A stretch of 64,000 nt of DNA from JAPHTQ01 sp050288165 (GTDB taxonomy: Bacteria > Pseudomonadota > Gammaproteobacteria > Thiohalomonadales > Thiohalomonadaceae). Positions 25,083 through 34,967 of this stretch are shown one piece after another (position 1 is the stretch's first letter; every line of letters starts with the position of its first letter). The stretch is taken from contig JBNKDG010000002.1 in assembly GCA_050288165.1 (NCBI GenBank), forward strand, positions 124,001 through 188,000. Reading direction: 5' to 3'. Under the pieces are notes generated by a model. It saw only the letters and a list, made by a program, of their open reading frames with translations, was not told where the DNA came from and ran no database searches. The translations under genes and the position numbers were made by a program.

Positions 25083-26540
25083 TCAGGCAGGGTGGGCATC
25101 CTCTATCGCCTGGCGGTAGATCTCCAGGTATTCGCGGGCGCTCCTGTCCCAACTGAAGTCCTGCAGCATGGCGTTTTTCATCACCTGCAGCTGACAGGAA
25201 GTCTTAGCATAGCAGGCGAGTGCCTGATCGACGGCCCAGATCAGGCCATCGGCGGTGGGGTGATCGAAGACGAATCCGGTAGCACTTCCGTCGGCAAGGC
25301 TCTGTTTGTTGGTGTGGACTACCGTATCGGCCAGACCGCCGGTGCGGCGGACGATCGGCAGGGTGCCGTAGCGCAGGCTGTAGAGCTGGTTGAGACCGCA
25401 AGGTTCAAAACGCGACGGCATGAGGAAGAAGTCTGCACCCGCTTCGATCAGGTGGGCCAACCCCTCGTCGTAGCCGATGTCGGCCGCCATCTGGCCGGGG
25501 TACTTTTTCGCCAGCAACTGTGCCGCCTTTTCCAGCGCCGGATCGCCGCTACCCAGCAATACCAGTTGGACGCCGCGTTTTAACAGTTGCGGCGCCGCCT
25601 CAAGGATCAGATCGATCCCCTTCTGTTCGGCGAAACGACTTACCAGCCCGAGTAACGGGGTATCCGGTTCCTGTGGCAGATGGTGCCGTTTTTGCAGTGC
25701 CGCCTTGTTGGCTTTTTTTCCCGTCGGGTCGTCGCCACTGTAATTGGATACCAGCAGTGAATCGTTGGCCGGGTCCCAGATGGTGTAATCGACGCCGTTG
25801 AGGATGCCGCTGAGGCGGCCCTTGCGATAGGTAAGCAGACTGTCGAGGCCTTGCCCTCCCAGCGGGGTGCAGATTTCCTCGGCATAATTGGGACTGACGG
25901 TGGTGAGACGATCGGCGTAGGCCAGTCCACCTTTGATTAGCATCATTTCGCCGAAGTATTCCAGTCCGGCGTAGTGCCAGAGGCGGGCAGGCAGTTTGAG
26001 CTGTCTGAAGGTTTCCGCGGGGAAACGCCCCTGGTAGGCGAGGTTGTGAATGGAGAAGACCGTGGCAGGGCGTTCCGGCGTACCATCGAGTAGTGCCGGA
26101 ATCAGGCCGGTTTGCCAGTCGTTGCAGTGAACGACCTCCGGTCGCCACTCCATCCGACCCTGCCCCATGGCAAGTCCGGCGATGGCTCGGGAGAAGAGGG
26201 TGAAGCGTTCGGCGTTGTCGGGCAAGTCTTTGCCGTTGGCGTCGACATAGGGGTTACCGCTGCGACTGAAGTGTGGTGGTGAGTCGAGCAGCCAGACCGT
26301 GAGACCGCTATCGTCCAAGGTGCCTTCGAGTACGCGCAGCGGATGGCCGTTGATACGAAAACGGGTTGCTACCCGGGTCTTGCCCAGTCGTGCCACCGCC
26401 TCCGGGTAGGCGGGCAGGATCAGGCGGATATCCTCGCCGAGTGCCTTCAGCGCGGCGGGCAGACTGCCGCTGACATCGGCCAGACCACCGGTTTTGATCA
26501 AAGGTGCGGCCTCACTGCTGGCGAAAAGTATGCGTGTCAT
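25083..26540 (-). CDS. glgA: Glycogen synthase (ADP-glucose)
   Basis: GT5 glycosyltransferase that extends alpha-1,4-glucan from ADP-glucose. 485 residues, with the N-terminal SSEAAPLIKTGGLADVSGSLP carrying the KTGGL substrate motif, and in the C-terminal half the GLVSRFAEQKGIDLI and PSRFEPCGLNQLYSLRYG motifs of the donor site. It faces away from gnd, and the other glycogen genes glgB and glgC lie 5-8 kb away in this window. Confidence 0.96.
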   Translation of the reverse strand: MTRILFASSEAAPLIKTGGLADVSGSLPAALKALGEDIRLILPAYPEAVARLGKTRVATRFRINGHPLRVLEGTLDDSGLTVWLLDSPPHFSRSGNPYVDANGKDLPDNAERFTLFSRAIAGLAMGQGRMEWRPEVVHCNDWQTGLIPALLDGTPERPATVFSIHNLAYQGRFPAETFRQLKLPARLWHYAGLEYFGEMMLIKGGLAYADRLTTVSPNYAEEICTPLGGQGLDSLLTYRKGRLSGILNGVDYTIWDPANDSLLVSNYSGDDPTGKKANKAALQKRHHLPQEPDTPLLGLVSRFAEQKGIDLILEAAPQLLKRGVQLVLLGSGDPALEKAAQLLAKKYPGQMAADIGYDEGLAHLIEAGADFFLMPSRFEPCGLNQLYSLRYGTLPIVRRTGGLADTVVHTNKQSLADGSATGFVFDHPTADGLIWAVDQALACYAKTSCQLQVMKNAMLQDFSWDRSAREYLEIYRQAIEDAHPA

Positions 26541-26737
26541 TTTGATGGTTGTTATTGCCGGGTCATCATGCCTTCATCGTAGCGCGGCATAGTGACATTA
26601 ATGCAGGTTGGTGACAAACAGCTAAAGTATTAACAGCTTTAAATCTGCGCGCTGTTCACTATATGGATACTGTTATGGTAGAGCAGCCACGCTTGAGCAG
26701 TTGCGATTACCACTAATTAAGTAGCGGGAGGGTCTGG

Positions 26738-27646
26738 ATGCGCATTGCCATCATCGGTCTGGGGAAAATGGGCGGCAATATGGCGACCCGCCTGTTGCGC
26801 AAAGGGATCGAAGTGGTCGGTTACAACCGCTCGCCCGAGATCACCGAGCGGCTGGCGAAGGAGGAGGGGCTGATTGCCTCGACGTCGCTTGCCGAGGCAG
26901 TGGGCAAGTTGAGTGCGCCACGCATCGTCTGGTTGATGTTGCCCGCAGGTAGCGCCACCGAGTCGACGCTGCATGAATTGATCCCCATGCTTGCCGCTGG
27001 CGACATCGTGGTCGATGGCGGTAACGCCAATTATCAGGATAGCCAGCGTCGTGGTCGCGAACTGGCGAGCCACCATATCGGTTTCATTGATGCCGGAACC
27101 TCGGGCGGTGTGTGGGGTCTGGAAAATGGCTACTGCATGATGGTCGGCGGCAGCGAGTCGGATGTGGCTGCGCTCGAACCGGTGCTCAAGGCGCTGGCGC
27201 CTGCCGAGGACAGGGGCTGGGCGCGGATGGGGCCGATCGGTTCCGGGCACTACACCAAGATGGTTCACAACGGGATCGAGTACGGCATGATGCAGGCATT
27301 TGCCGAGGGTTTCGATCTGCTGCGCAGCAAGAAAGAGTTCGATCTCGATCTGGCGACGGTTTCGGAGATATGGCGTCACGGTTCGGTGGTGCGTAGCTGG
27401 TTGCTGGATCTGATCGCCGAGTCGCTGGCTGAGCGGCCTGATATGGATGCCATTGCCCCGGTAGTCCCCGATTCCGGTGAAGGTCGTTGGACTGTGCTGG
27501 AAGCGGTGGAGCAGGGTGTCTCCCTGCCGGTGATTACCCTGGCGTTACAGGCGCGTTTTGCCAGTCAGGACAGCGAGGGTTATCAGGCTCGTCTGCTTTC
27601 GGTAATGCGTAATGCCTTTGGCGGTCACGCCATGATCAAAAAGTAG
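26738..27646 (+). CDS. gnd: 6-phosphogluconate dehydrogenase, short NAD-type
   Basis: Oxidative decarboxylation of 6-phosphogluconate to ribulose 5-phosphate. The 302-residue product has the dinucleotide motif GLGKMGGNMATRL, the substrate-binding DAGTSGGVWGLENG and the catalytic GHYTKMVHNGIEYG. It belongs to the short branch (about 300 residues) rather than the 470-residue E. coli type; members of that branch often prefer NAD. zwf follows after 15 bases. Confidence 0.93.
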   Translation: MRIAIIGLGKMGGNMATRLLRKGIEVVGYNRSPEITERLAKEEGLIASTSLAEAVGKLSAPRIVWLMLPAGSATESTLHELIPMLAAGDIVVDGGNANYQDSQRRGRELASHHIGFIDAGTSGGVWGLENGYCMMVGGSESDVAALEPVLKALAPAEDRGWARMGPIGSGHYTKMVHNGIEYGMMQAFAEGFDLLRSKKEFDLDLATVSEIWRHGSVVRSWLLDLIAESLAERPDMDAIAPVVPDSGEGRWTVLEAVEQGVSLPVITLALQARFASQDSEGYQARLLSVMRNAFGGHAMIKK

Positions 27647-27661
27647 AAGGATTCGGAACGA

Positions 27662-29143
27662 ATGAGCGATCCCTGTACCTTTGTTATCTTCGGTGTCACC
27701 GGCAATCTGTCGCGTAATAAACTCTTTCCCGCGCTTTACCATCTGGAACAGGCCGGTCGTTTGCACGATGAGGTGCGCATTATCGGTTTTGCACGCCGTG
27801 AGTGGGATGATGAAATGCTTCGCCAGGAGGTAGCCGAATATCTTTCTCCTCGTGCCCGTAACGGTCTGGACAAAGAGGTGTTCGAACGTTTTGCCCGGCG
27901 CCTCGACTATTTTCAGGGCGATCTGGATGATGCCAGGTCCTATACCAAACTGGCGAAATTTCTGGCGCAGGACAAATACAACCCCAACCATATTTTCTAT
28001 CTGGCGATCACACCGGCGGAGTTTGGCCAGGCGGCGGCGCAATTGACTGCCGCCGGGCTTAATCAGGAGGAGCGTGGCTGGAGTCGGGTCGTTATCGAGA
28101 AACCGTTCGGTTATGACCTGGAGAGTGCGCAGATGCTGGAGCAGCAACTGCACCGACATTTTCGCGAGGAACAGCTCTATCGCATCGATCACTATCTGGG
28201 CAAGGGCACGGTACAGAATGTACTGGTTTTTCGCTTTGCCAATCTGATGATGGAACCGCTATGGAATCGTAATTACATCGATCATGTGCAGATCACCCAC
28301 GCGGAATCGCAGGGTATCGAACTGCGCGCCAAGTATTACGACAGTGCCGGTGCACTACGCGACATGTTGCAGAGCCACCTGTTGCAGATGTTGACCATGG
28401 TGGCGATGGAGCCACCAGCGCGACTCGATGCCGATTCATTGCGTGATGAAAAGGTGAAAGTGCTGAAATCGATTCGTCCCATTCCACACAGTGCCGTACA
28501 TGCGCAGGCATTTCGTGCGCAATACAAGGCTGGCGTAGTCGAAGGCAAGTCGGTACCAGGCTATCTGGAAGAGGAGTACGTCGAATCCAATAGCACCACC
28601 GAGACCTATGCCGCGCTTAAGCTCTATATCGATAACTGGCGCTGGCGTAACGTGCCGTTCTACATTCGCACCGGTAAGCGGATGAAACGCAACAGTTCGA
28701 TGATCTGTATCCGTTTCAAACATCCACCGCAGCAACTGTTCCGCGAAACCCAACTGGAGCAGATCAAACCCAACTGGCTGGTGCTGGGGATTCAGCCGGA
28801 CGAGTGTCTGCGTGCCGAGCTGCAGGTCAAGGTGCCGGGACTGGAGATGCGCACCCAGACCACCGCCCTCGATGCCACCAGCAATGGCATTCCCTATCTG
28901 AACCTGGATGCCTATGAGGCATTGCTGCTGGATGTGATCGAAGGTGACAGTTCGCTGTTCCTGCGCGCCGATGAGGTATCGTGGGCATGGAAGGTGGTCG
29001 ATCCCATTTTGCAGGTCTGGTCGACCGAGCGGGAGTTTATCCATACCTATACCGCGGGAAGCTGGGGACCCGATGCCTCCAACCGCCTGTTCGACCGCGA
29101 AGACCAGTACTGGCGCAATAGCCTGGATATCGTCGACGAGTAG
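27662..29143 (+). CDS. zwf: Glucose-6-phosphate 1-dehydrogenase
   Basis: First enzyme of the oxidative pentose phosphate route. 493 residues; the nucleotide motif is FGVTGNLSRNKLFPALY, and the active-site signature RIDHYLGKGTVQN carries the catalytic His. Preceded by gnd and followed by pgi, it forms the core of a glucose-6-phosphate block. No lactonase (pgl) gene is visible in the window. Confidence 0.96.
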   Translation: MSDPCTFVIFGVTGNLSRNKLFPALYHLEQAGRLHDEVRIIGFARREWDDEMLRQEVAEYLSPRARNGLDKEVFERFARRLDYFQGDLDDARSYTKLAKFLAQDKYNPNHIFYLAITPAEFGQAAAQLTAAGLNQEERGWSRVVIEKPFGYDLESAQMLEQQLHRHFREEQLYRIDHYLGKGTVQNVLVFRFANLMMEPLWNRNYIDHVQITHAESQGIELRAKYYDSAGALRDMLQSHLLQMLTMVAMEPPARLDADSLRDEKVKVLKSIRPIPHSAVHAQAFRAQYKAGVVEGKSVPGYLEEEYVESNSTTETYAALKLYIDNWRWRNVPFYIRTGKRMKRNSSMICIRFKHPPQQLFRETQLEQIKPNWLVLGIQPDECLRAELQVKVPGLEMRTQTTALDATSNGIPYLNLDAYEALLLDVIEGDSSLFLRADEVSWAWKVVDPILQVWSTEREFIHTYTAGSWGPDASNRLFDREDQYWRNSLDIVDE

Positions 29144-29232
29144 GGGTGGACACAAAAGAATCACACGGTATGATTCGCGCTGCGCAAATATAACGTCATA
29201 TAGATAAAGCGCCAGAACCAAAGGTGGAGACA

Positions 29233-30891
29233 ATGAGCAAGAGCAAGGATACGGCAGATCAAACAGCGGCATGGAAGGCGCTGGGCAAACACTACGAGGC
29301 AATGCGTGATGTGCATATGCGCGATCTGTTTGCTGCCGATGCGCAACGCTTCGAGCGCTTCTCGGCCCACTTCAACGATATCCTGCTCGACTATTCCAAG
29401 AATCGCATCAGCGAAGAGACCATGCAGTTGCTGTTTGCCCTGGCGCGTGAGGCTGATGTGCTGGGCTGGGCAATCCGTATGTCCTGCGGTGAACATATCA
29501 ATTTCACCGAAGATCGTGCCGTACTGCACATGGCGTTACGCAATCGCGATAACACGCCGCTTCTGGTCGATGGTGTCGATGTCATGCCGGAGGTTAACCG
29601 CGTCCTGGATCAGATGCGTCACTTCTGTATCAAGGTCCACACAGGGATCTGGAAAGGACATACCGGCAAGCAGATCACCGATGTAGTCAATATCGGTATC
29701 GGCGGTTCCGATCTTGGGCCACAGATGGTTTGCGAAGCGCTTAAACCTTATGCCCGTGATGATATTGAGGTGCATTTCGTCTCCAACGTCGACGGCACCC
29801 ACGTTGCCGAGCAGATCAAGAAACTCGATCCTGAAACGACCCTGTTCATCGTCTCCTCCAAAACCTTTACCACCCAGGAAACGCTGACTAACGCGCAGAC
29901 TGCGCGGCGCTGGCTGGTTGAAAACCTGCGTGATGAAACGGCGGTGGCCAAGCACTTTGTTGCAGTCTCCACCAATGTGGAAGAGGTGAAAAAATTCGGT
30001 ATCGATCCAGCCAATATGTTCGAGTTCTGGGACTGGGTCGGTGGCCGCTATTCACTCTGGTCGGCCATCGGGCTTTCCATCGCGCTCTATCTTGGCATGG
30101 ATAATTTTGAGGAACTGCTAGACGGTGCCCATGAGATGGACCGCCATTTCATGCACACGCCGATGGAGCACAACCTGCCGTTGATTATGGGATTGATCGG
30201 GGTCTGGTACAGCTCCTTCTTCGGTGCGGAGACTCATGCAATCCTCCCCTATGATCAATACCTGCACCGCTTCACTGCCTACCTGCAGCAGGCCGACATG
30301 GAGAGCAACGGTAAACGCATCGATCGTGATGGTAACGTGGTGAACTACAAAACCGGGCCGATCATCTGGGGCGAATCAGGCACCAATGGACAGCATGCCT
30401 TCTATCAGTTGATTCATCAGGGTACCCACCTGATCCCCATCGATTTCATGGCGCCGGTTGAGACCCACAATCCACTGGGCGATCACCACACCATCCTGCT
30501 GGCCAACTTCTTTGCCCAGAGCAAGGCACTGATGCTGGGACGTAATGAGGAAGAATCGCGGCAGCAACTGAAAGCCGCAGGTCATAAAGGCGAAGCGCTG
30601 GAACGGGTGTTGCCGCATGCTATCTTCACCGGCAACAAACCGAGCAACTCGATCCTGTTCCATAAATTGAACCCACACACTCTGGGTTCACTGATTGCGC
30701 TGTATGAGCACAAGATCTTTGTCGAGGGGATTATCTGGCGCATCAACTCATTCGATCAGTGGGGAGTTGAACTGGGTAAAATTCTGGCAAAAAATATCCT
30801 GCCGAAACTGGATGATGATAAGCCGGTAACCGATCACGACTCATCGACCAACGGTCTGATCAACTATTACAAAAAGAACCGCAGAGAATAA
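29233..30891 (+). CDS. pgi: Glucose-6-phosphate isomerase
   Basis: Interconverts glucose 6-phosphate and fructose 6-phosphate. The ATG at 29233 gives 552 residues; AAAGGTGGAGAC just ahead is its ribosome site, so the GTG at 29224, which lies inside that site, is not used. The IGIGGSDLGPQMV loop, the WDWVGGRYSLWSAIG motif and GESGTNGQHAFYQLIHQG are diagnostic. The 90-base gap behind zwf holds an AT-rich stretch that could contain its own promoter. Confidence 0.97.
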   Translation: MSKSKDTADQTAAWKALGKHYEAMRDVHMRDLFAADAQRFERFSAHFNDILLDYSKNRISEETMQLLFALAREADVLGWAIRMSCGEHINFTEDRAVLHMALRNRDNTPLLVDGVDVMPEVNRVLDQMRHFCIKVHTGIWKGHTGKQITDVVNIGIGGSDLGPQMVCEALKPYARDDIEVHFVSNVDGTHVAEQIKKLDPETTLFIVSSKTFTTQETLTNAQTARRWLVENLRDETAVAKHFVAVSTNVEEVKKFGIDPANMFEFWDWVGGRYSLWSAIGLSIALYLGMDNFEELLDGAHEMDRHFMHTPMEHNLPLIMGLIGVWYSSFFGAETHAILPYDQYLHRFTAYLQQADMESNGKRIDRDGNVVNYKTGPIIWGESGTNGQHAFYQLIHQGTHLIPIDFMAPVETHNPLGDHHTILLANFFAQSKALMLGRNEEESRQQLKAAGHKGEALERVLPHAIFTGNKPSNSILFHKLNPHTLGSLIALYEHKIFVEGIIWRINSFDQWGVELGKILAKNILPKLDDDKPVTDHDSSTNGLINYYKKNRRE

Positions 30892-30899
30892 TCTCCTGA

Positions 30900-30924
30900 A
30901 CTGAAGTCGGTACTCGACTTCAGT
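30900..30924. terminator. Perfect hairpin between pgi and the NTF2-like gene
   Basis: ACTGAAGTCG, a five-base loop and CGACTTCAGT form a perfect ten-base stem in the 41-base gap between two convergent genes. No T-run follows on either strand, so it may mark the ends of both transcripts without being a classic intrinsic terminator. Confidence 0.45.
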
Positions 30925-30932
30925 CCACATAA

Positions 30933-31277
30933 TCAAGAGTAAAGCTGCGAGATATCAGCGAAAACCAAATACTCGTTTATCCCCGAATCATTGGTCTTGA
31001 GAATGGTGGAAAAGGGAACGTTCAGTTGTGATCGATCTGTACGCGTGTAGGTAACAAATCCGTGGCAGACCTTGCCGTCCGCGATATCCCATGAGTCACT
31101 TATCTTGTGCGATATCCCGTCGATAGAGTCAAAGAACCCGGATACATACTGCGCGATGTTTTCCTTGCCGGATACGGGTTCGCCGTTGCCAAAACGGAAT
31201 GTACAGTCATGTGAGAGGAAGTTGCAGAAAGAGTCGACATTCTTCCCGTCGATAGCCTCGAATAGTCCCTTAATCAT
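30933..31277 (-). CDS. SnoaL/NTF2-like small protein
   Basis: A 114-residue protein with the cone-shaped NTF2/SnoaL fold pattern: an N-terminal helix pair (MIKGLFEAIDGKNVDSFCNF), CTFRFGNGEPVSGKENIAQY, then strands. Members range from enzymes to ligand-binding proteins, so the function is open. The ATG at 31277 is clear because GGAGGTGA lies five bases ahead; the longer frame from 31364 is unlikely. It lies between pgi (convergent) and glgB, 125 bases downstream of... the glgB end on the other side is not coupled, so it seems to be an independent gene. Confidence 0.72.
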   Translation of the reverse strand: MIKGLFEAIDGKNVDSFCNFLSHDCTFRFGNGEPVSGKENIAQYVSGFFDSIDGISHKISDSWDIADGKVCHGFVTYTRTDRSQLNVPFSTILKTNDSGINEYLVFADISQLYS

Positions 31278-31402
31278 CGCAGTCACCTCCATGTGCAGGC
31301 ATAACAGTAGATGAGTGAAGCTGTGTTCCCGGAAAAGACTACCGAAAAATATCCTTAATGTCATTCCCCGTCAGTCGCTTAAACGTACCCTCGTGAGGGT
31401 TA

Positions 31403-33571
31403 TTAAGGCGCTCGTCCGATCACCAGCCCCGCCAGTGGTGGCAGGGTGATAACAATCGAGTGCGGTTGCCCCATCCACGGTTTCGGCTCACTTTCAAAGC
31501 GCGGGATCTGGCCCAGGTCGGTACCGCCATATTCCCCGGCATCACTGTTGAACAGCAGATGGTAATTGCCTGCGGCAGGTACGCCCAGACGATAACCATC
31601 GTAAGGCGTTGGTGTGAAGTTAAGAATGACAGCGACGCTACTACCGCCACCATGACGCATGAAACTGAGCAGGGAGTGTTCGCTGTCGTTGCAATCGAGC
31701 CATTGAAAACCCTGCGGTTCGAAATCGTGGTAATACAGCGCCGGGTGCGAAGCATAGAGTTTGTTCAAACCCGCCAGCAGTTTGTGGATGCCGTGATGTT
31801 GCGGGTAGTTATACAGATGCCACTCCAGTGCGTTATCGTGGTTCCACTCCTTGTCCTGTGCGAATTCGCTGCCCATGAACAGCAATTTCTTGCCTGGCAT
31901 GGTGTACATGTAGGTGTATAGCGCGCGCAGGTTGGCAAAGCGTTGCCAGTCGTCGCCGGGCATCTTTTCCAGCATGGAGCGCTTCATATGTACTACTTCG
32001 TCGTGCGAGAAGGGCAGGATGAAGTTCTCGTTGAAGGCGTAGAGCATGCCGAAGGTAAGGTCGTTCTGGTGATACTTGCGATGTACCGGATCGCGGTGCA
32101 TGTAGTTGAGGGTGTCGTGCATCCAGCCCATGTTCCACTTCATGGAGAAACCGAGGCCACCCATATCGACCGGGCGTGAAACCATTGGCCAGGCGGTCGA
32201 TTCCTCGGCCATGGAGAGCGCGCCGGGATGTTCGCGATGGAGCAGGATGTTCAATTCGCGCAGGAACTCGATCGCCTCCAGGTTTTCGTTGCCGCCGTGA
32301 ATGTTGGGTACCCAGTCGTTGGCCTGACGCGAGTAGTCGAGATAGAGCATGGAGGCGACCGCATCGACACGCAGGCCGTCGATGTGAAACTCTTCCAGCC
32401 AGTAGAGGGCGCTGGAGAGGAGAAAATTTTTCACCTCATTACGACCGTAGTTGAAGATCAAGGTGCCCCAGTCGCGGTGTTCACCACGACGCGGGTCTTC
32501 GTGTTCGTAGAGTGGTGAGCCGTCGAAGCGGGCGAGGGCCCAGTCGTCTTTGGGAAAGTGCGCTGGTACCCAGTCGAGGATCACGCCGATATCATTCTGG
32601 TGGCACTGGTCGATCAGATAACGCAGGTCGTCCGGACTGCCGAAACGGCTGGTGGGGGCGAAGTAGCCGGTGGTCTGGTAACCCCAGGAGGCATCCAGCG
32701 GGTGTTCGCTCACCGGCAGCAGTTCAATATGGGTAAAGCCCAGTCCCTTGACGTGAGATACCAGTCCCTCCGCCATTTCACGGTAGCTGAGGAAGTTGCC
32801 GTCCGGGCGACGCTGCCACGAGCCTGGATGCACTTCGTAGATAGACATGGGGCGATGTTGCCAGTCGGCCTGTTCGCGTGTTGCCATCCATTGCCTGTCC
32901 TCCCATTGATATTGCGACTCTTCGACAATGGCGGCGGTGGAGGGGCGGTGTTCGAAGCGGCGCCCATAGGGATCGGTTTTAACGTGAATGCGCCCCTGTT
33001 GGTCGCGCAACTCAAATTTGTAGAGGCTACCGAGTGCCAGCTCCGGGATAAACAGTTCCCAGATACCGCTGCGGCCACGGTTGCGCATCGGGTGGCAGCG
33101 ACCATCCCACTGATTGAAGTCGCCCACCACACTCACCCGTGAGGCGCTGGGCGCCCAGACGGCGAAGCGTATGCCATCCACACCCTCATGGTGGCATGCG
33201 TGGGCGCCAAGCATCTTTCCGGCATGAAAGTGCTGACCGTCATGGAAACGATTCAGATCCCAGTCGGTCAACAGCGGCGAGAAGCGATAGGGGTCGTGTT
33301 GCAGGTGCGTATTGCCTGCGCCATCCTGCCAACGGATCTGGTAAGGCTTGCCGTGGGGGCATTCGCGGCCCTGCCACTGGAACAGGTCGGTCTGTTTATA
33401 GCGCGTCAGCGGTAGAATCAGATCACCGCAGATTACCTCGGCAGAGGCCGCCCTCGCGAGGTAGACACGGATGACCTCACCCTTTTTTTCCGAATGTCTG
33501 CCGAGCAGTTCGAACGGATCGTGGTGGCGGGCCTCGAGCAGGCGCTGGATTCCTTCCGCTTGTTGAGTCAT
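31403..33571 (-). CDS. glgB: 1,4-alpha-glucan branching enzyme
   Basis: Introduces alpha-1,6 branches into glycogen (GH13). 722 residues with two N-terminal carbohydrate-binding-like domains (the second begins at GIRFAVWAPSASRVSVVGDF), the GH13 barrel with DGLRVDAVASMLYLDY (nucleophile Asp), AEESTAWP (acid/base Glu) and FSHDEVVH. It is divergent from glgC across 127 bases. Confidence 0.97.
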   Translation of the reverse strand: MTQQAEGIQRLLEARHHDPFELLGRHSEKKGEVIRVYLARAASAEVICGDLILPLTRYKQTDLFQWQGRECPHGKPYQIRWQDGAGNTHLQHDPYRFSPLLTDWDLNRFHDGQHFHAGKMLGAHACHHEGVDGIRFAVWAPSASRVSVVGDFNQWDGRCHPMRNRGRSGIWELFIPELALGSLYKFELRDQQGRIHVKTDPYGRRFEHRPSTAAIVEESQYQWEDRQWMATREQADWQHRPMSIYEVHPGSWQRRPDGNFLSYREMAEGLVSHVKGLGFTHIELLPVSEHPLDASWGYQTTGYFAPTSRFGSPDDLRYLIDQCHQNDIGVILDWVPAHFPKDDWALARFDGSPLYEHEDPRRGEHRDWGTLIFNYGRNEVKNFLLSSALYWLEEFHIDGLRVDAVASMLYLDYSRQANDWVPNIHGGNENLEAIEFLRELNILLHREHPGALSMAEESTAWPMVSRPVDMGGLGFSMKWNMGWMHDTLNYMHRDPVHRKYHQNDLTFGMLYAFNENFILPFSHDEVVHMKRSMLEKMPGDDWQRFANLRALYTYMYTMPGKKLLFMGSEFAQDKEWNHDNALEWHLYNYPQHHGIHKLLAGLNKLYASHPALYYHDFEPQGFQWLDCNDSEHSLLSFMRHGGGSSVAVILNFTPTPYDGYRLGVPAAGNYHLLFNSDAGEYGGTDLGQIPRFESEPKPWMGQPHSIVITLPPLAGLVIGRAP

Positions 33572-33604
33572 AAAAACATCATCTTCCTGCGTTCTGATAA
33601 ACGT

Positions 33605-33620
33605 AGTCTATGCTTAGACT
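33605..33620. promoter_or_regulatory. Palindrome in the glgB-glgC divergent region
   Basis: AGTCTA-TGCT-TAGACT is a perfect inverted repeat with six-base arms in the 127 bases between the divergent glgB and glgC. Position and symmetry would suit an operator for a dimeric regulator, but I cannot assign one. Confidence 0.3.
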
Positions 33621-33698
33621 GATTGAGGGAACAGGGCTCATGGACGGTTAAAGCCTACCATGCTGTAGCAAATATTTCGTGACGTTTTCGGGGAATCT

Positions 33699-34967
33699 AT
33701 GCCACAAACCAACACACCGCGTTTTGTCAGTCGGCTAACGCGTGAAACACTCGCGCTCATCCTCGCCGGTGGAGCCGGAACCCGCCTGATGGGACTGACT
33801 ACCTGGCGCTCCAAACCGGCGGTACCCTTCGGCGGCAAATTCCGTATCGTCGATTTTCCTCTTTCCAACTGTATCAATTCCGGTATTCGTCGCATCGGTA
33901 TTCTGACGCAATACAAGGCACATTCGCTGATCCGCCATGTGCAACTGGGTTGGAGCTTCCTGCGTGGTGAACTGGGTGAGTTTGTCGAGTTGCTACCCGC
34001 GCAACAGCGTGTGGGAGAGCAATGGTATGCCGGTACTGCCGATGCACTTTTCCAGAATATGGACATTATCCATACCCATCGTCCGGAATATGTTCTGATC
34101 CTCGCCGGGGATCATATCTATCAAATGGACTATGGCCCGATGCTCGCGGCGCACGCAGAAAAAGAGGCGGACATGACCATCGGCTGTTTTCAGGTGCCGG
34201 TCGATGAGGCTCGCGCTTTCGGTGTGATGCAGGTGGACGACCAGCTACGGGTGACCGACTTTGCCGAGAAACCGGCGCAACCGTCCACCATTCCCGGTGA
34301 ACCCGGCAATTCGCTCGCATCAATGGGGATCTATGTCTTCAATACCGAATTTCTCTACGACACCTTGATCAGCGATGCAGGGCAGGGAGATTCTTCACAT
34401 GACTTTGGTAAGGACATTATCCCCAGGGCGATTCGGGAGAGCCGTGTCTTTGCCTATCCATTCCGTGATCCGAGCACCGGTGCACGGCGTTACTGGCGCG
34501 ATGTGGGAACAGTGGACGCCTATTGGAGTGCCAATATGGAGCTGATCGGCGTGACGCCAGAGTTGAATCTCTATAACCGCAACTGGCCTATCTGGACCTA
34601 TCAGGAACAACTGCCCCCGGCCAAATTCGTCTTTGACGATGAAGACCGTCGTGGCATGGCGGTGGATTCCATGGTCTCCGGCGGCTGCATCATCTCCGGT
34701 GCGATGGTGCGTCACTCACTGCTCTTCTCCAATGTCGAAGTGCATGCACACACATCTATCAAGGACTCCGTGATCCTGCCCAAGGTGATCATCGGTCAGA
34801 ACTGTCGTATTCGCAAAGCGGTAATCGATGAAGAGTGCGTGATCGCCGACGGGACACAAATCGGTGTTAACCGTGAAGAGGATGAGAAGCGTTTCCATGT
34901 CACGGCCAATGGTGTCGTTCTGGTGACACCCGAAATGCTGGGTCAGGATCTGCACCGTGTCCGATAA
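33699..34967 (+). CDS. glgC: Glucose-1-phosphate adenylyltransferase
   Basis: Makes ADP-glucose for glycogen synthesis, the regulated step of the pathway. 422 residues; LILAGGAGTRLMGLT binds the nucleotide, KPAVPFGGKFRIVDFPLSNC the substrate, and a left-handed beta-helix (MVRHSLLFSNVEVHAHTSIK) follows from about residue 300. The stop overlaps the start of the GH57 gene by 11 bases, which indicates a common transcript. Confidence 0.96.
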   Translation: MPQTNTPRFVSRLTRETLALILAGGAGTRLMGLTTWRSKPAVPFGGKFRIVDFPLSNCINSGIRRIGILTQYKAHSLIRHVQLGWSFLRGELGEFVELLPAQQRVGEQWYAGTADALFQNMDIIHTHRPEYVLILAGDHIYQMDYGPMLAAHAEKEADMTIGCFQVPVDEARAFGVMQVDDQLRVTDFAEKPAQPSTIPGEPGNSLASMGIYVFNTEFLYDTLISDAGQGDSSHDFGKDIIPRAIRESRVFAYPFRDPSTGARRYWRDVGTVDAYWSANMELIGVTPELNLYNRNWPIWTYQEQLPPAKFVFDDEDRRGMAVDSMVSGGCIISGAMVRHSLLFSNVEVHAHTSIKDSVILPKVIIGQNCRIRKAVIDEECVIADGTQIGVNREEDEKRFHVTANGVVLVTPEMLGQDLHRVR

